From the NCBI GenBank assembly GCA_004297775.1, contig SCUE01000007.1:186001-250000 (forward strand): DNA of 64,000 nt, in the 5' to 3' direction. The stretch is from Chloroflexota bacterium (GTDB lineage: Bacteria; Chloroflexota; UBA6077; FW602-bin22). Below, one piece after another: positions 26,338 through 34,831 of the stretch; within the stretch, counting starts at the first letter, position 1; each line of letters starts with the position of its first letter. The notes under the pieces were generated by a model. That model worked only from the letters and a program-made list of their open reading frames with translations. It was not told where the DNA came from and made no database searches. The translations under genes and the position numbers were made by a program.

Positions 26338-26517
26338 CTACGATGCGGCGGCGGCCGCGGTCGATGAGTTCGCCTCGCTGCTCGTCAGCGGCTCGCGCAT
26401 CATCTCCTCGACATCGCGGTCGGCTCGGATCATCAGCCAGAGGCCGGCGACGAATCCGGCCGCAAACCCAATCCACAGGCCGGTCAGGGCTCCCAGAACG
26501 AATCGGAACACCGGCAT
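26338..26517 (-). CDS. Mini membrane protein A
   Basis: A 59-residue protein with one N-terminal membrane segment (FVLGALTGLWIGFAAGFVAG) and a short acidic tail ending in an Ala run. The ATG is preceded directly by GGAGGTG, a strong ribosome binding site, so the gene is real. The Gly-rich segment recalls YtxH-type single-pass proteins. It is divergent from the carbonic anhydrase gene. Function unknown. Confidence 0.65.
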   Translation of the reverse strand: MPVFRFVLGALTGLWIGFAAGFVAGLWLMIRADRDVEEMMREPLTSSEANSSTAAAAAS

Positions 26518-26581
26518 CACCTCCACGCTACACTGGCTGCGACTCTGCCTCGAATTGTAACGCGCGGGAGTTTCGACCACC

Positions 26582-27082
26582 GTGATCATTCCGTACCGTG
26601 ACGCGCATCCGTCGATTGCCGAGGACGTGTTCGTCGCCGAAACCGCGACCGTCATCGGCAACGTCACGCTCGGACAAGGCACGAGTGTTTGGTTCGGCGC
26701 GGTGCTGCGCGGTGATAAAGACCGCATCGTCGTCGGAGCGATGACGAACATTCAGGACAACGCGACCGTTCACCTGGATCCCGGCCATCCGGCGATCATC
26801 GGCAACGGCGTGACGGTCGGCCACGGCGCGATCGTTCACGGCTGCGTGGTCGAGGACAATTGCCTGATCGGAATGGGCGCGGTCGTGTTGACCGGGGCGC
26901 ACATCGGGCGGGACTCGATCGTGGGCGCGCACGCGCTGGTGACGGAAGGCAAGCGCTTCCCGCCCGGGTCACTGATCGTTGGCGTGCCGGCGCGTGTCGC
27001 GAGGGTTTTGACCGAAGCAGAGACCGAGCGAATCCGCGCGAGCGCGCGCGACTACGCCGAACACGCCCAGACGTTTCAGTAG
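26582..27082 (+). CDS. Gamma-carbonic anhydrase family protein
   Basis: A 166-residue left-handed beta-helix protein with hexapeptide repeats from residue 15. The three zinc His are in VHLDPGHPAIIG (two) and VGHGAIVHGC. RGDKDRIVVG and NIQDNATVH match the YrdA/CaiE/PaaY group, where anhydrase activity is often low. The GTG start has a GGGAG about 10 nt upstream. It stands alone between divergent mini-genes and a two-TM protein. Confidence 0.92.
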   Translation: MIIPYRDAHPSIAEDVFVAETATVIGNVTLGQGTSVWFGAVLRGDKDRIVVGAMTNIQDNATVHLDPGHPAIIGNGVTVGHGAIVHGCVVEDNCLIGMGAVVLTGAHIGRDSIVGAHALVTEGKRFPPGSLIVGVPARVARVLTEAETERIRASARDYAEHAQTFQ

Positions 27083-27140
27083 GCGCCGACTCGCGCGATC
27101 GTCAGGGAGACACCGAATAGCCGACTGACGACGGTCTCGG

Positions 27141-27146
27141 TAGAAT
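27141..27146 (+). promoter_or_regulatory. -10 box of a leaderless promoter (two-TM protein)
   Basis: TAGAAT ends 7 nt before GTG 27154. The in-frame ATG at 27145 overlaps the box itself and so is unlikely to be the start. Confidence 0.6.
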
Positions 27147-27153
27147 GGCTACC

Positions 27154-27516
27154 GTGGCCCGCCGATCCGGACAAATCCCCATCGACGATGAGCCGATGGA
27201 CATCGACATCGGAGATCTGCCGACGGACGAAGAGTTTGCGGCGGCTGAGGCCGCCTCGGCCAGCGGCGCGATCGAATTGCCGCGACAGAGTATGGGTGCG
27301 GGAGCGCCGGCGCCGGACTCGTTGCTTGGCCTGCTCCAGATGTGGTTCACACTGGTGATGGTCATGTACATCCTGGTCGGCATCGCCGTCGGCGCGGGAT
27401 TCGTGTACTTCGGGGCGGGAAAAGCCGGTTGGTCGGCTCTGACCCACCCGCAGTTCTACCTCATCGTCGCATTCTGGCCGATCGCAATCTGGCAACTGAT
27501 CTTCAACCAGTACTAG
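27154..27516 (+). CDS. Conserved-looking two-TM membrane protein
   Basis: A 120-residue protein. The first 55 residues are acidic and Ala-rich (IDDEPMDIDIGDLPTDEEF), followed by two membrane segments (about residues 63-86 and 98-116). No known domain is recognised. The start is chosen by the TAGAAT box. It converges on the LysM-M23 gene, with 42 bp and no strong hairpin between. Confidence 0.65.
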   Translation: MARRSGQIPIDDEPMDIDIGDLPTDEEFAAAEAASASGAIELPRQSMGAGAPAPDSLLGLLQMWFTLVMVMYILVGIAVGAGFVYFGAGKAGWSALTHPQFYLIVAFWPIAIWQLIFNQY

Positions 27517-27558
27517 ATCGGACGATCCAACTGGAAAACTTCTGTCGATGTGGCGGGT

Positions 27559-28347
27559 TTACTCGTCTCCGATGTAGCCGATCGGGTCGCGCACATCGCC
27601 GTCCTGACGGAACTCGAGATGCAGGTGCGGGCCGGTCGTGAATCCGGTCATGCCGACGGTTCCGATGCGATCCCCCGGGCCGACGCGATCCCCGACTGCC
27701 ATGTGCACGCGGTCGAGATGACCGTAAAGAGACACCAAGCCGCCACCATGATCGATCTTGACGTAGCTACCGTACCCGCTGTTGTACCCGGATTCCTCGG
27801 ACTCGACGACGACGCCAGTGCCGACCGCCTTTACTAGCGAGCCGAACGACGCGCCGATATCCAGGCCCGGATGGTACCCCCGTCGCCAATACGAACCCTT
27901 CTCGCCGAAATACGTCGTGACGAGGCCTCGAAGCGGCCACAGGAATGGATTGCGTGTCGTCGCATAAATCGCGTCCGGAATGCCGGTCCTGCTTCCGCGC
28001 GTTGTCAGCGCGGCGCGTTCCGGTTCGGGGATCGCCAGCGTCTGACCCGGCTTGATCAACTCGCTATCGACGAGACCGTTCGCGCGAACCATCGCGGCCG
28101 CGGTGACGCCGTGACGAAGCGCAATGCCATTCAAAGTGTCGCCCTCAGTCACGACGTACTCTTCGGCCGCGATGGCGCCGCCGACAAGCAGAAGCGAAAG
28201 AGCGACGCCGGACAACACAGAGCGAATCGCCTTACGAACGCCGGCGCGCCGAGTCGCGCGCGCGGCCTCCCGAGCGGCGTCGGCGACGCACCGCGCCTCA
28301 TTCGCATCCGGTTGGCGACTCGTGCCGGCCGGCCGTTTGTCGGCCAT
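27559..28347 (-). CDS. LysM-M23 cell-wall metallopeptidase
   Basis: A 262-residue secreted or membrane-tethered protein. A positively charged N-terminus leads into one hydrophobic segment (about residues 43-61), then a LysM domain (YVVTEGDTLNGIALRHGVT), then an M23/LytM domain with the zinc residues in YHPGLDIG (H-x3-D) and GPHLHLEF (HxH). All catalytic residues are present. It should cut peptide bonds in peptidoglycan. The ATG at 28347 gives the usual signal position; the frame is open up to 28530, so an upstream start is possible. Confidence 0.88.
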   Translation of the reverse strand: MADKRPAGTSRQPDANEARCVADAAREAARATRRAGVRKAIRSVLSGVALSLLLVGGAIAAEEYVVTEGDTLNGIALRHGVTAAAMVRANGLVDSELIKPGQTLAIPEPERAALTTRGSRTGIPDAIYATTRNPFLWPLRGLVTTYFGEKGSYWRRGYHPGLDIGASFGSLVKAVGTGVVVESEESGYNSGYGSYVKIDHGGGLVSLYGHLDRVHMAVGDRVGPGDRIGTVGMTGFTTGPHLHLEFRQDGDVRDPIGYIGDE

Positions 28348-28520
28348 CGTCTGGCGCGTGTCCTCAGTCAGAACGCTCAATGCGACGTGCCCTCCACTAT
28401 GCGCATCACCATCGAAGCCGCCAGCGCGGTCTCGACAGAGCCGATTCCGGGATAGGCCGGTCTCCGCCGCGACGGACTGATTCGAGTTGTCTTTGCCTCG
28501 GAGCATCCGCCAGTGGGCCA

Positions 28521-28549
28521 AAGGTATCACGATTCTTATGCCGTTTCAA
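28521..28549 (-). promoter_or_regulatory. Candidate sigma-A promoter of the M23 gene
   Basis: On the minus strand TTGAAA (28549-28544) and TACCTT (28526-28521) are 17 nt apart. It would give a leader of about 170 nt before the ATG at 28347, or the gene starts further upstream than annotated. Confidence 0.4.
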
Positions 28550-28568
28550 CGCGACACGCGTCTTTGGC

Positions 28569-28574
28569 TACCCT
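28569..28574 (+). promoter_or_regulatory. -10 box of a leaderless promoter (EamA gene)
   Basis: TACCCT ends 6 nt before the ATG at 28581. No ribosome binding site is present. Confidence 0.4.
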
Positions 28575-28580
28575 CACGTG

Positions 28581-29453
28581 ATGGGAGAGGCCGCATCCCT
28601 CGCTTGCGCGGTCCTGTGGGCCAGTTCGACAGTCGCGATGCGATCGCAGACCAGCCGCATTCCGGTGGTTGCGCTCAACGCAATTCGCGCGCTGTATGCG
28701 TCCGTCGTCTACCTGCTCGCGCTCGCCCTCCTGGGAAAGCTCGACGGAATACTCCGCGTGCCGGCGGACGCGCTGGCCGGTCTCCTCGGTTCGGTCCTGA
28801 TCGGCATGGCGATCGGGGATTCGATGCACATTCGGGCGATGTCACTCATCGGCGTATCCCGATCCATGCCGATCTCGTCGACCTATCCAATCTGGACGGC
28901 GATCATCGCCGTCATCTGGCTCGACGAACCAGTCACCGTGTGGATTGCGAGCGGCATCGCGCTCGTCGTTGCGGGCGTCTTCCTGGTCGCCTTTCCCCGT
29001 GGCGCGAAGGCGACCTCAACCGTTGATGGTCGGTCCACCCGCCTCGGAATCGCGCTGGCGTTCGGCGCCTCGGCATGCTGGGCGCTGTCGACCGTGATCG
29101 TGAAACCGGCGATGTCCTCGGTCGATCCGCTCGTCGCGAATGGCCTTCGGCTTCCGGTGGCGCTCGTCGTGCTCATCGCGATGAGCTTCTTCGCCGGCGG
29201 ACCGGTCAATCCGCTCGGATTCGGCCGGAAGGTCGCGTTGATCTTGCTCGCGGCCGGCATACTGTCCGGGCTCTCCGGAGCGTTCTGGCTGATCGGTGTG
29301 CGCGACGCCGGCGCCGCGAAGGCGGCCGCGCTGTCGTCGACCGCGCCGATCTTCGCGGCGCCGTTGGCCGCGCTAACGGTCGGCGAAAAGATGACCCGCG
29401 AGACGATGCTTGGCACACTGCTGACGGTTGTCGGGGTATGGTTAGTGATGTGA
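28581..29453 (+). CDS. EamA/DMT-family permease
   Basis: A 290-residue membrane protein with ten hydrophobic segments in two EamA halves of about five each. The second half starts near RLGIALAFGASACWALST, mirroring EAASLACAVLWASST at the N-terminus. PISSTYPIWTAIIAVIWLDE and STAPIFAAPLAALTVGEK are the paired conserved loops. Substrate unknown; DMT proteins export or import small metabolites. The stop overlaps the start of the pyrophosphatase gene. Confidence 0.9.
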   Translation: MGEAASLACAVLWASSTVAMRSQTSRIPVVALNAIRALYASVVYLLALALLGKLDGILRVPADALAGLLGSVLIGMAIGDSMHIRAMSLIGVSRSMPISSTYPIWTAIIAVIWLDEPVTVWIASGIALVVAGVFLVAFPRGAKATSTVDGRSTRLGIALAFGASACWALSTVIVKPAMSSVDPLVANGLRLPVALVVLIAMSFFAGGPVNPLGFGRKVALILLAAGILSGLSGAFWLIGVRDAGAAKAAALSSTAPIFAAPLAALTVGEKMTRETMLGTLLTVVGVWLVM

Positions 29454-31087
29454 CGGCTGAGCCGCCGACAATCGTCATCGGACACCGAAATCCGGACACC
29501 GATGCCATCTGCGCCGCGATCGCGTATCGCGATCTTCTGGCGTTGCGCGATCAGACGGATGCAGTCGCCGCGCGCGCCGGGCTGACGCGACCCGAGACGC
29601 GCTACTTGCTCGAACGGTTCGGCGTTCCCGAACCGACGCTTATCGAGGACATGCGTCAGCGCGTTCGTGACGTGATGACGGCGCCGGCGCGGACCGTGCT
29701 ACACAGCGATTCGCTCTACGAAGTCGGCCTCCGCCAGATCGACTCAGGCATGCGGCCATTGCCGGTCCTTGACGGCGACGGGAGACTGGCTGGAATAGCC
29801 GAAGCTCAGGACTTCGCGAAGGTCTTCTTTCAGGGACTCGACCCCTCGGTCGCCGATCAGGTTCCGATCGACTTCGACAACCTGGTGCGCGCGTTGGACG
29901 CGCGCGTCATCGTGCGCGCGGACGATCGACCGGTCCGCCGCACCGTGATGGTCGCGGCGTGGAACATCGAATCGATCAAGGAGCGGCTGCAGCCCGACAT
30001 CGTCCTCGTCGTGGGTGATCGACTCGACGTTCAGCGCGCCGCGATCGATCTCGGCGTCGGCATGATGATCGTGACCGGCGGCACACCGGTCGAGTCGAAG
30101 ATCGTCGCGCACGCGCAATCACGCGGTGTCGCGATCCTCACGGTCGACCACCACACCGCCACAACGCTTCGCTTGATCCACATGAGCGTCCCCGTCAGCA
30201 TCATCATGCGGCGCGATCCGCCGTCGTGCTCGCCTGACGATCTCGTCGACGAAGTTCGCGGACTGCTCGGCTCGGAGCGGGCGCTGTCAGTCGTGGACGA
30301 CGCCCGACGCGTCGTCGGCGTCGTCACCCGGGCGGACCTACTGCGTCGAGCGCGACGACAAGTCGTCCTGGTCGACCACAACGAGCGTTCACAGGCCGTC
30401 GAGGGGATCGAGCAAGCGCAGATCGTCGGCATCATCGATCATCACCGCGTCGCCGATCTGATCACCGATCAACCGCCAATGATGCGGCTCGAGCCAGTCG
30501 GCGCGTGTTGCACGCTGATCGCCAGTCTCTATCGTGAGGCAAACCTTACCCCCAGCCCCTCGATGGCCGGGATCATGGTCGGCGCAATCATGATCGACAC
30601 GCTGCTGTTCCAATCTCCCACGACGACCGCTGAAGATCGGGCAACCGTTGCCCATCTGACCGAGATCGCCGGTATCGACGCCGAGCGCCTCGGGCGCGCC
30701 CTGGTTGAAATCGCGTCGGATGTGTCGAATCGCAATGCGCAAGAGCTCGTGCTCGGCGACTTCAAATCGTTCGCGATCGACGGCCATCGCTTTGGCGTGG
30801 GCGTCATCGAGACCGGGAACTCGGCGAGCGTCCTGGCTCGTCGGTCGGAATTGAATCGCGCCCTGGCCGATATTCGTGGCGCCGAGTACACGTCGACCAT
30901 GCTCGTTGTGACGGACATCGTCTCGAAACGCACGACCGTGCTCGTCAACGGCCACGCACGCGAAATCGCGCGCGCCCTCGGCGGGCATTTGCGCGGTCCG
31001 GACACGATCGACCTGGCCGGCGTGTACTCACGGAAGAAGCAGATCGTCCCGGCGCTCAGCCGCGTCGGCGGATTGATCCGGCGATGA
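29450..31087 (+). CDS. CBS-domain manganese inorganic pyrophosphatase (family II)
   Basis: A 545-residue cytoplasmic DHH-family pyrophosphatase. The catalytic DHH domain is split: GHRNPDTDAICAAIAYRD at the N-terminus and LVDHNE and IIDHHRVADL after an insert. The insert (about residues 60-295) holds two CBS halves (VRDVMTAPARTVLHSDSL and SVVDDARRVVGVVTRADLL) around a DRTGG-like region, as in nucleotide-regulated enzymes. The C-terminal DHHA2 domain ends with the substrate motif SRKKQIVP. GTG 29450 overlaps the EamA stop (GTGA); an in-frame ATG at 29438 is the alternative start. AMP/ADP control is expected from the family. Confidence 0.92.
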   Translation: MTAEPPTIVIGHRNPDTDAICAAIAYRDLLALRDQTDAVAARAGLTRPETRYLLERFGVPEPTLIEDMRQRVRDVMTAPARTVLHSDSLYEVGLRQIDSGMRPLPVLDGDGRLAGIAEAQDFAKVFFQGLDPSVADQVPIDFDNLVRALDARVIVRADDRPVRRTVMVAAWNIESIKERLQPDIVLVVGDRLDVQRAAIDLGVGMMIVTGGTPVESKIVAHAQSRGVAILTVDHHTATTLRLIHMSVPVSIIMRRDPPSCSPDDLVDEVRGLLGSERALSVVDDARRVVGVVTRADLLRRARRQVVLVDHNERSQAVEGIEQAQIVGIIDHHRVADLITDQPPMMRLEPVGACCTLIASLYREANLTPSPSMAGIMVGAIMIDTLLFQSPTTTAEDRATVAHLTEIAGIDAERLGRALVEIASDVSNRNAQELVLGDFKSFAIDGHRFGVGVIETGNSASVLARRSELNRALADIRGAEYTSTMLVVTDIVSKRTTVLVNGHAREIARALGGHLRGPDTIDLAGVYSRKKQIVPALSRVGGLIRR

Positions 31088-31627
31088 CTAGCGGCGGCGC
31101 GCCGCCCGGACCGCGACGTTGAGCTCGGAAATGAGGCGCTGATACTCGGAGTTGAACCGGCGCGCCGACGCGCGGGCGTCGGAGACGTGCTGTTGGACGA
31201 TCTTGAGACCAGCCATTTGGCCGGTCGAGCCAACCTCGACCAGGGCATCGCACGCTTTGACCAGGCTATCGAGCCAGGCGAACACGATGCGGTTGATCTC
31301 CTGGCACCCCTCGGGCGCCTGATGCCGCTCCGTGCTCGATCGAATCTCGCGGAACGACGTCACGTGCTCGCGGCCGAGACGGCCGGCACGGGCCGTCACC
31401 TGGGCGGCGCTGCCGGTCTTAACCTCCGCGTCGAGCGCGCTGAGTTCGCGGATCCACGATTGCCGAACCTCGATCGCGCGCGCAACCAGAGGCTTCAGGT
31501 GGATCAGGAATCGGGCGATATCCTTGGGCGTCGCCTGCTGCGGTGTTCCGCCGGCGCGGGCTGCCGATCCGCCGCCAGATTGACGCATCAGAATCCGTGG
31601 CGGGCCAAATTGACCGGGATGCACCAT
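31088..31627 (-). CDS. Helical protein, family A (paralogue of 47056-47481)
   Basis: A 179-residue, almost all-alpha soluble protein with no known domain that I recognise. Residues about 120-170 hold AWLDSLVKACDALVEV and ARRFNSEYQRLI, which align without gaps to AWLAAHVEACDLLTRA and AESYNRARTRLV in the protein at 47056. A TATGAT about 35 nt upstream of the ATG may be its -10. It abuts the pyrophosphatase stop exactly, and a GC palindrome covers the junction. Function unknown. Confidence 0.65.
   Translation of the reverse strand: MVHPGQFGPPRILMRQSGGGSAARAGGTPQQATPKDIARFLIHLKPLVARAIEVRQSWIRELSALDAEVKTGSAAQVTARAGRLGREHVTSFREIRSSTERHQAPEGCQEINRIVFAWLDSLVKACDALVEVGSTGQMAGLKIVQQHVSDARASARRFNSEYQRLISELNVAVRAARRR
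31093..31106. repeat. 14-bp GC palindrome at a convergent junction
   Basis: GGCGGCGCGCCGCC is a perfect palindrome inside the last codons of the helical-protein gene, a few bases after the pyrophosphatase stop. It could fold as a 5-bp stem with a 4-nt loop and act as a terminator for both genes. Confidence 0.35.
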
Positions 31628-31757
31628 GCTTTCGCGTCTCGCCTCGTCGCGATCTCGTGGACAAGATCATACCCGCGCCCGGTGCGCAATACTCTGTTTC
31701 TTGACGAACTCGATACGCAATCGTGACAAACACGAATCTACCGAGCGGAGGGAACGA

Positions 31758-32807
31758 ATGGTCGGCGAGATCGATCGGGAACTGCTCGATCGAGCGTTTC
31801 AGGTTGTTGCCGACGGCGTCGGTGATGGAAGCCTCGATACGGCTGTGCTGGCCGTCGCGTCGCGCGATCGCCTAATTCGCGCCGAGGCGTCTGGCAACAC
31901 CTCGCTCGATCGCCTCTACCTGCTCGCGTCGGTCACGAAACCCGTCTTCTGCTCGAGCGTGATGCGACTCGTCGAGGAAGGTCGCGCGCGGCTGAACGAC
32001 CCGGTCTCGCGTTTCATTCCCGAATTCGCGGCCGGCCCCAAGGCGGCCGTCACCCTCTGGCATCTGCTCACCCACACGTCCGGATTGGACGAGAGCGCGA
32101 TGGCGCAGGCGATGCGCGACGGGACCGCGAACGACGCGATTCTGGCCAGCCTGAACGCGCCCGTGATGTTTCGACCCGGCAGCCACTACTCCTATTGCAA
32201 CGCCTCGTACTACGTGATGGCAGAGATCATTCGTCTCGCGACCGGCCAGGACCACGCCACGTACATCGGCAATGTTGTGCTTGCGCCGCTCGGTATGCGC
32301 GACACCGGCTACGCGCCTCGCGACGCCGATCGGGCCGTACCGGTGCTCGACATGCTCGGGAACGATCCGAGCGCGGCTCGTTTTTCGAGCTTCAGGTTGC
32401 CGGCCGGCGGCCTCTGGTCGACCGCGGCCGATCTCATTCGCTTCGGTCAGGCATTCCTGAAGCGCGGCGCAAATGACAACGGGCGATTTCTGGCCCCGGC
32501 GACGATCAAGACGATGACATCGCTGCACACCGGCGGAATTCCCAAGCTTTCGGCCAACGGCGAATTCCCGTCGGGCTATGGTCTGGGCTGGGAGAAGCCA
32601 AATCCAGGCGGCGAAGCGGCGCCATCGATCGAATTGACGACCCCGAGCGGCCACGGCCACGGTGGCGCGACCGGCACGCTCCTCTGGATCGAACCGGACG
32701 TCGACCTCGTCTTCGTCTTCCTCACGAACCGATGGGGGCACTCCAGTCCACATGCTCGCTCAGCCCTGAACGCTGCGATCGCCGCATTCAGCGCCACGAC
32801 TGCCTAG
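31758..32807 (+). CDS. Serine hydrolase, class-C beta-lactamase/esterase family
   Basis: A 349-residue protein of the beta-lactamase-like fold. The nucleophile is Ser58 in SVTK, the second motif is Tyr146-Cys-Asn148 (YxN), and the third is GHGHGGATG near residue 297, in place of KTG. WHLLTHTSGLDESA is typical of this group. No signal peptide is seen, which favours an esterase or peptidase over a secreted beta-lactamase. GGAGGGA precedes the ATG. An 8-bp hairpin follows the stop. Confidence 0.88.
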   Translation: MVGEIDRELLDRAFQVVADGVGDGSLDTAVLAVASRDRLIRAEASGNTSLDRLYLLASVTKPVFCSSVMRLVEEGRARLNDPVSRFIPEFAAGPKAAVTLWHLLTHTSGLDESAMAQAMRDGTANDAILASLNAPVMFRPGSHYSYCNASYYVMAEIIRLATGQDHATYIGNVVLAPLGMRDTGYAPRDADRAVPVLDMLGNDPSAARFSSFRLPAGGLWSTAADLIRFGQAFLKRGANDNGRFLAPATIKTMTSLHTGGIPKLSANGEFPSGYGLGWEKPNPGGEAAPSIELTTPSGHGHGGATGTLLWIEPDVDLVFVFLTNRWGHSSPHARSALNAAIAAFSATTA

Positions 32808-32820
32808 TCATACGAATGGT

Positions 32821-32849
32821 GACGGCGCCGGCGCGCGCCGTCTGATAAT
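32821..32849 (+). promoter_or_regulatory. Hairpin joined to the -10 box of the ABC exporter gene
   Basis: GACGGCGC and GCGCCGTC (32821-32842) form a perfect 8-bp stem with a 6-nt loop, 13 bases after the hydrolase stop. GATAAT (32844-32849) follows at once and lies 11 nt before the ATG at 32861. The hairpin may end the hydrolase transcript, act as an operator for the exporter promoter, or both. Confidence 0.45.
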
Positions 32850-32860
32850 CCCTTCGACGG

Positions 32861-34822
32861 ATGTTTCACGATGGTGGGTGGTGGTCGCTCGTACGCCACG
32901 ACGAGCAGGCGGATCGCCCCACTTTCACGTGGCCGATCCTTCGCCGCGTCGCCAGCTATGGGCGACCGTATATCTGGCACATCGCCGGGATGCTCGTCTG
33001 CGTCGTCACCGCGACTGGAATCGGGCTCATTCCGCCGCTTCTCATGCGCGACCTCATCGACAACGCGATCGGACGCGGTGACGCGTCGCGCCTGAACTTG
33101 CTCGCCCTCGGCATGGTCGCGCTGCCGGTCGCGAATGGATTGATCGGCGTCCTCCAGCGATACCTCGGATCGCGCGTCGGTGAAGGTGTGATTTGCGATC
33201 TACGGCAGACCCTCTACCGGCACCTCCAGGCGATGTCGCTGCGGTTCTTCACGAACACGCGCACCGGCGAAATGATGTCGCGCCTCAACAACGACGTCGT
33301 CGGCGCGCAGCAGGCGATCACGGGGACCGGCGTGTCGGTCATCTCGAACATCGTGGCCCTCATCGCGACCCTGATTGTGATGGTGTCACTGGAATGGCGA
33401 CTCACGCTGGTGGCCATCATCGTGTTTCCGCTGTTCGTTCTCCCCGCGCGCCGGATGGCGCGACTACTGCGAACGATTGTGCGCGAGCAGATGAACCTGA
33501 ACGCGCAGTTGAACGCGCTCGCCAACGAAACCCTCAACGTGAGTGGCGCTCTACTGGTCAAGTTGTTCGGACGCGCCGACGCGGAGGCGGATCGATACGG
33601 CAGTCGGGCGAGCGCCGTCCGCGATATCGGCGTCCGCCAGAGCGTGATCGGGCGGTGGTTCTTCCTCGGCCTTTCGTTGATTTCCGCCCTCGGGACGGCC
33701 ATGGTCTACTGGCTCGGCGGCCATCTCGTCCTGAGTGGCGAGTTCACGATTGGCACGATCGTCGCGTTTGGCGCCTACCTCGGTCAACTGTATGGTCCGA
33801 TCGCGGCGCTCACGAACGCACGCGTCGAACTGGCAACGGCACTGGTTTCGTTCGAGCGCGTCTTCGAAGTCCTCGACCTTCCCGTCGAGATCGCCGACGC
33901 GCCGGGGGCGTTTGCGCCGACCGCTGTCGCGGGCAAAGTCGAGTTCGATGATGTGTCGTTCCAGTACGCGCCGGTCGGTGTTCGTGGAGGCTTGAAGGAG
34001 GCGGCGCGCTGGCGACGGGCCGAAGTCGTCGGCGTTCTGTCGGGCGAGATGGCGACCGATCGCGCGGCGCGCACAAACGGACGCGATGCCGCGCCGAGCG
34101 AACGGTGGGCTCTGCGCAACGTGTCATTCAAGGTCGAGCCAGGACAACTGGCGGCACTGGTCGGCCCATCTGGCGCGGGCAAGACGACCATCTCCTATCT
34201 CTTGCCGCGCCTGTACGACCCGACCGATGGATCGGTCCGACTCGACGACCGCGACATCCGATCTCTCAATCTGCGCTCGCTGTCGGACGCGATCGGGATG
34301 GTGACGCAGGAGAACTTCCTTTTCCACGACACGATTCGGGCGAACTTGCTCTACGCTCGGCCGCGGGCGATTCAGGCCGAGATCGAAGCCGCTTGCCGCG
34401 TGGCGAATATCCACGACTTCATCGCTGGCTTGCCCGATGGCTATGACACGATCGTCGGCGAACGGGGCTACCGCCTATCGGGCGGCGAAAAGCAGCGCGT
34501 CGCGATCGCGCGGGTCGTCCTCAAGGATCCCCGCGTCCTCGTCCTTGATGAGGCGACCTCGCACCTCGACTCGGAATCGGAATCACTGATCCAGGATGCG
34601 CTCGAACGGGTGATGGTTGGCCGGACCAGCATCGTGATCGCCCACCGTCTCAGCACCGTCTTGAAAGCGGATGTCATCCTGGTCCTTGATCGTGGGACGC
34701 TGGTCGAGTCAGGTCGTCACGACGACCTGTTGGCACAGAAGGGCCTGTACGCCCGCCTGTTCGAGACGCAGTTCCGGCACGTCAGAACGTCTGCTATCCT
34801 GCCGCCGCCCGCATCCGGGTAG
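32861..34822 (+). CDS. ABC exporter half-transporter (TMD-NBD)
   Basis: A 653-residue half-exporter with six membrane segments in the first 320 residues. The C-terminal ATPase has Walker A GPSGAGKTT (about 434), signature LSGGEKQR, Walker B VLVLDEATS and AHR. Between the first strand (VSFQYAP) and WALRNVSF there is an unusual insert of roughly 43 residues (about 371-413), where family members have a few residues. This is next to the A-loop that stacks on ATP. No partner gene is adjacent, so it may be a homodimer. It has an initial Met close behind a GATAAT box. Confidence 0.9.
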   Translation: MFHDGGWWSLVRHDEQADRPTFTWPILRRVASYGRPYIWHIAGMLVCVVTATGIGLIPPLLMRDLIDNAIGRGDASRLNLLALGMVALPVANGLIGVLQRYLGSRVGEGVICDLRQTLYRHLQAMSLRFFTNTRTGEMMSRLNNDVVGAQQAITGTGVSVISNIVALIATLIVMVSLEWRLTLVAIIVFPLFVLPARRMARLLRTIVREQMNLNAQLNALANETLNVSGALLVKLFGRADAEADRYGSRASAVRDIGVRQSVIGRWFFLGLSLISALGTAMVYWLGGHLVLSGEFTIGTIVAFGAYLGQLYGPIAALTNARVELATALVSFERVFEVLDLPVEIADAPGAFAPTAVAGKVEFDDVSFQYAPVGVRGGLKEAARWRRAEVVGVLSGEMATDRAARTNGRDAAPSERWALRNVSFKVEPGQLAALVGPSGAGKTTISYLLPRLYDPTDGSVRLDDRDIRSLNLRSLSDAIGMVTQENFLFHDTIRANLLYARPRAIQAEIEAACRVANIHDFIAGLPDGYDTIVGERGYRLSGGEKQRVAIARVVLKDPRVLVLDEATSHLDSESESLIQDALERVMVGRTSIVIAHRLSTVLKADVILVLDRGTLVESGRHDDLLAQKGLYARLFETQFRHVRTSAILPPPASG

Positions 34823-34831
34823 GAGTACAGA

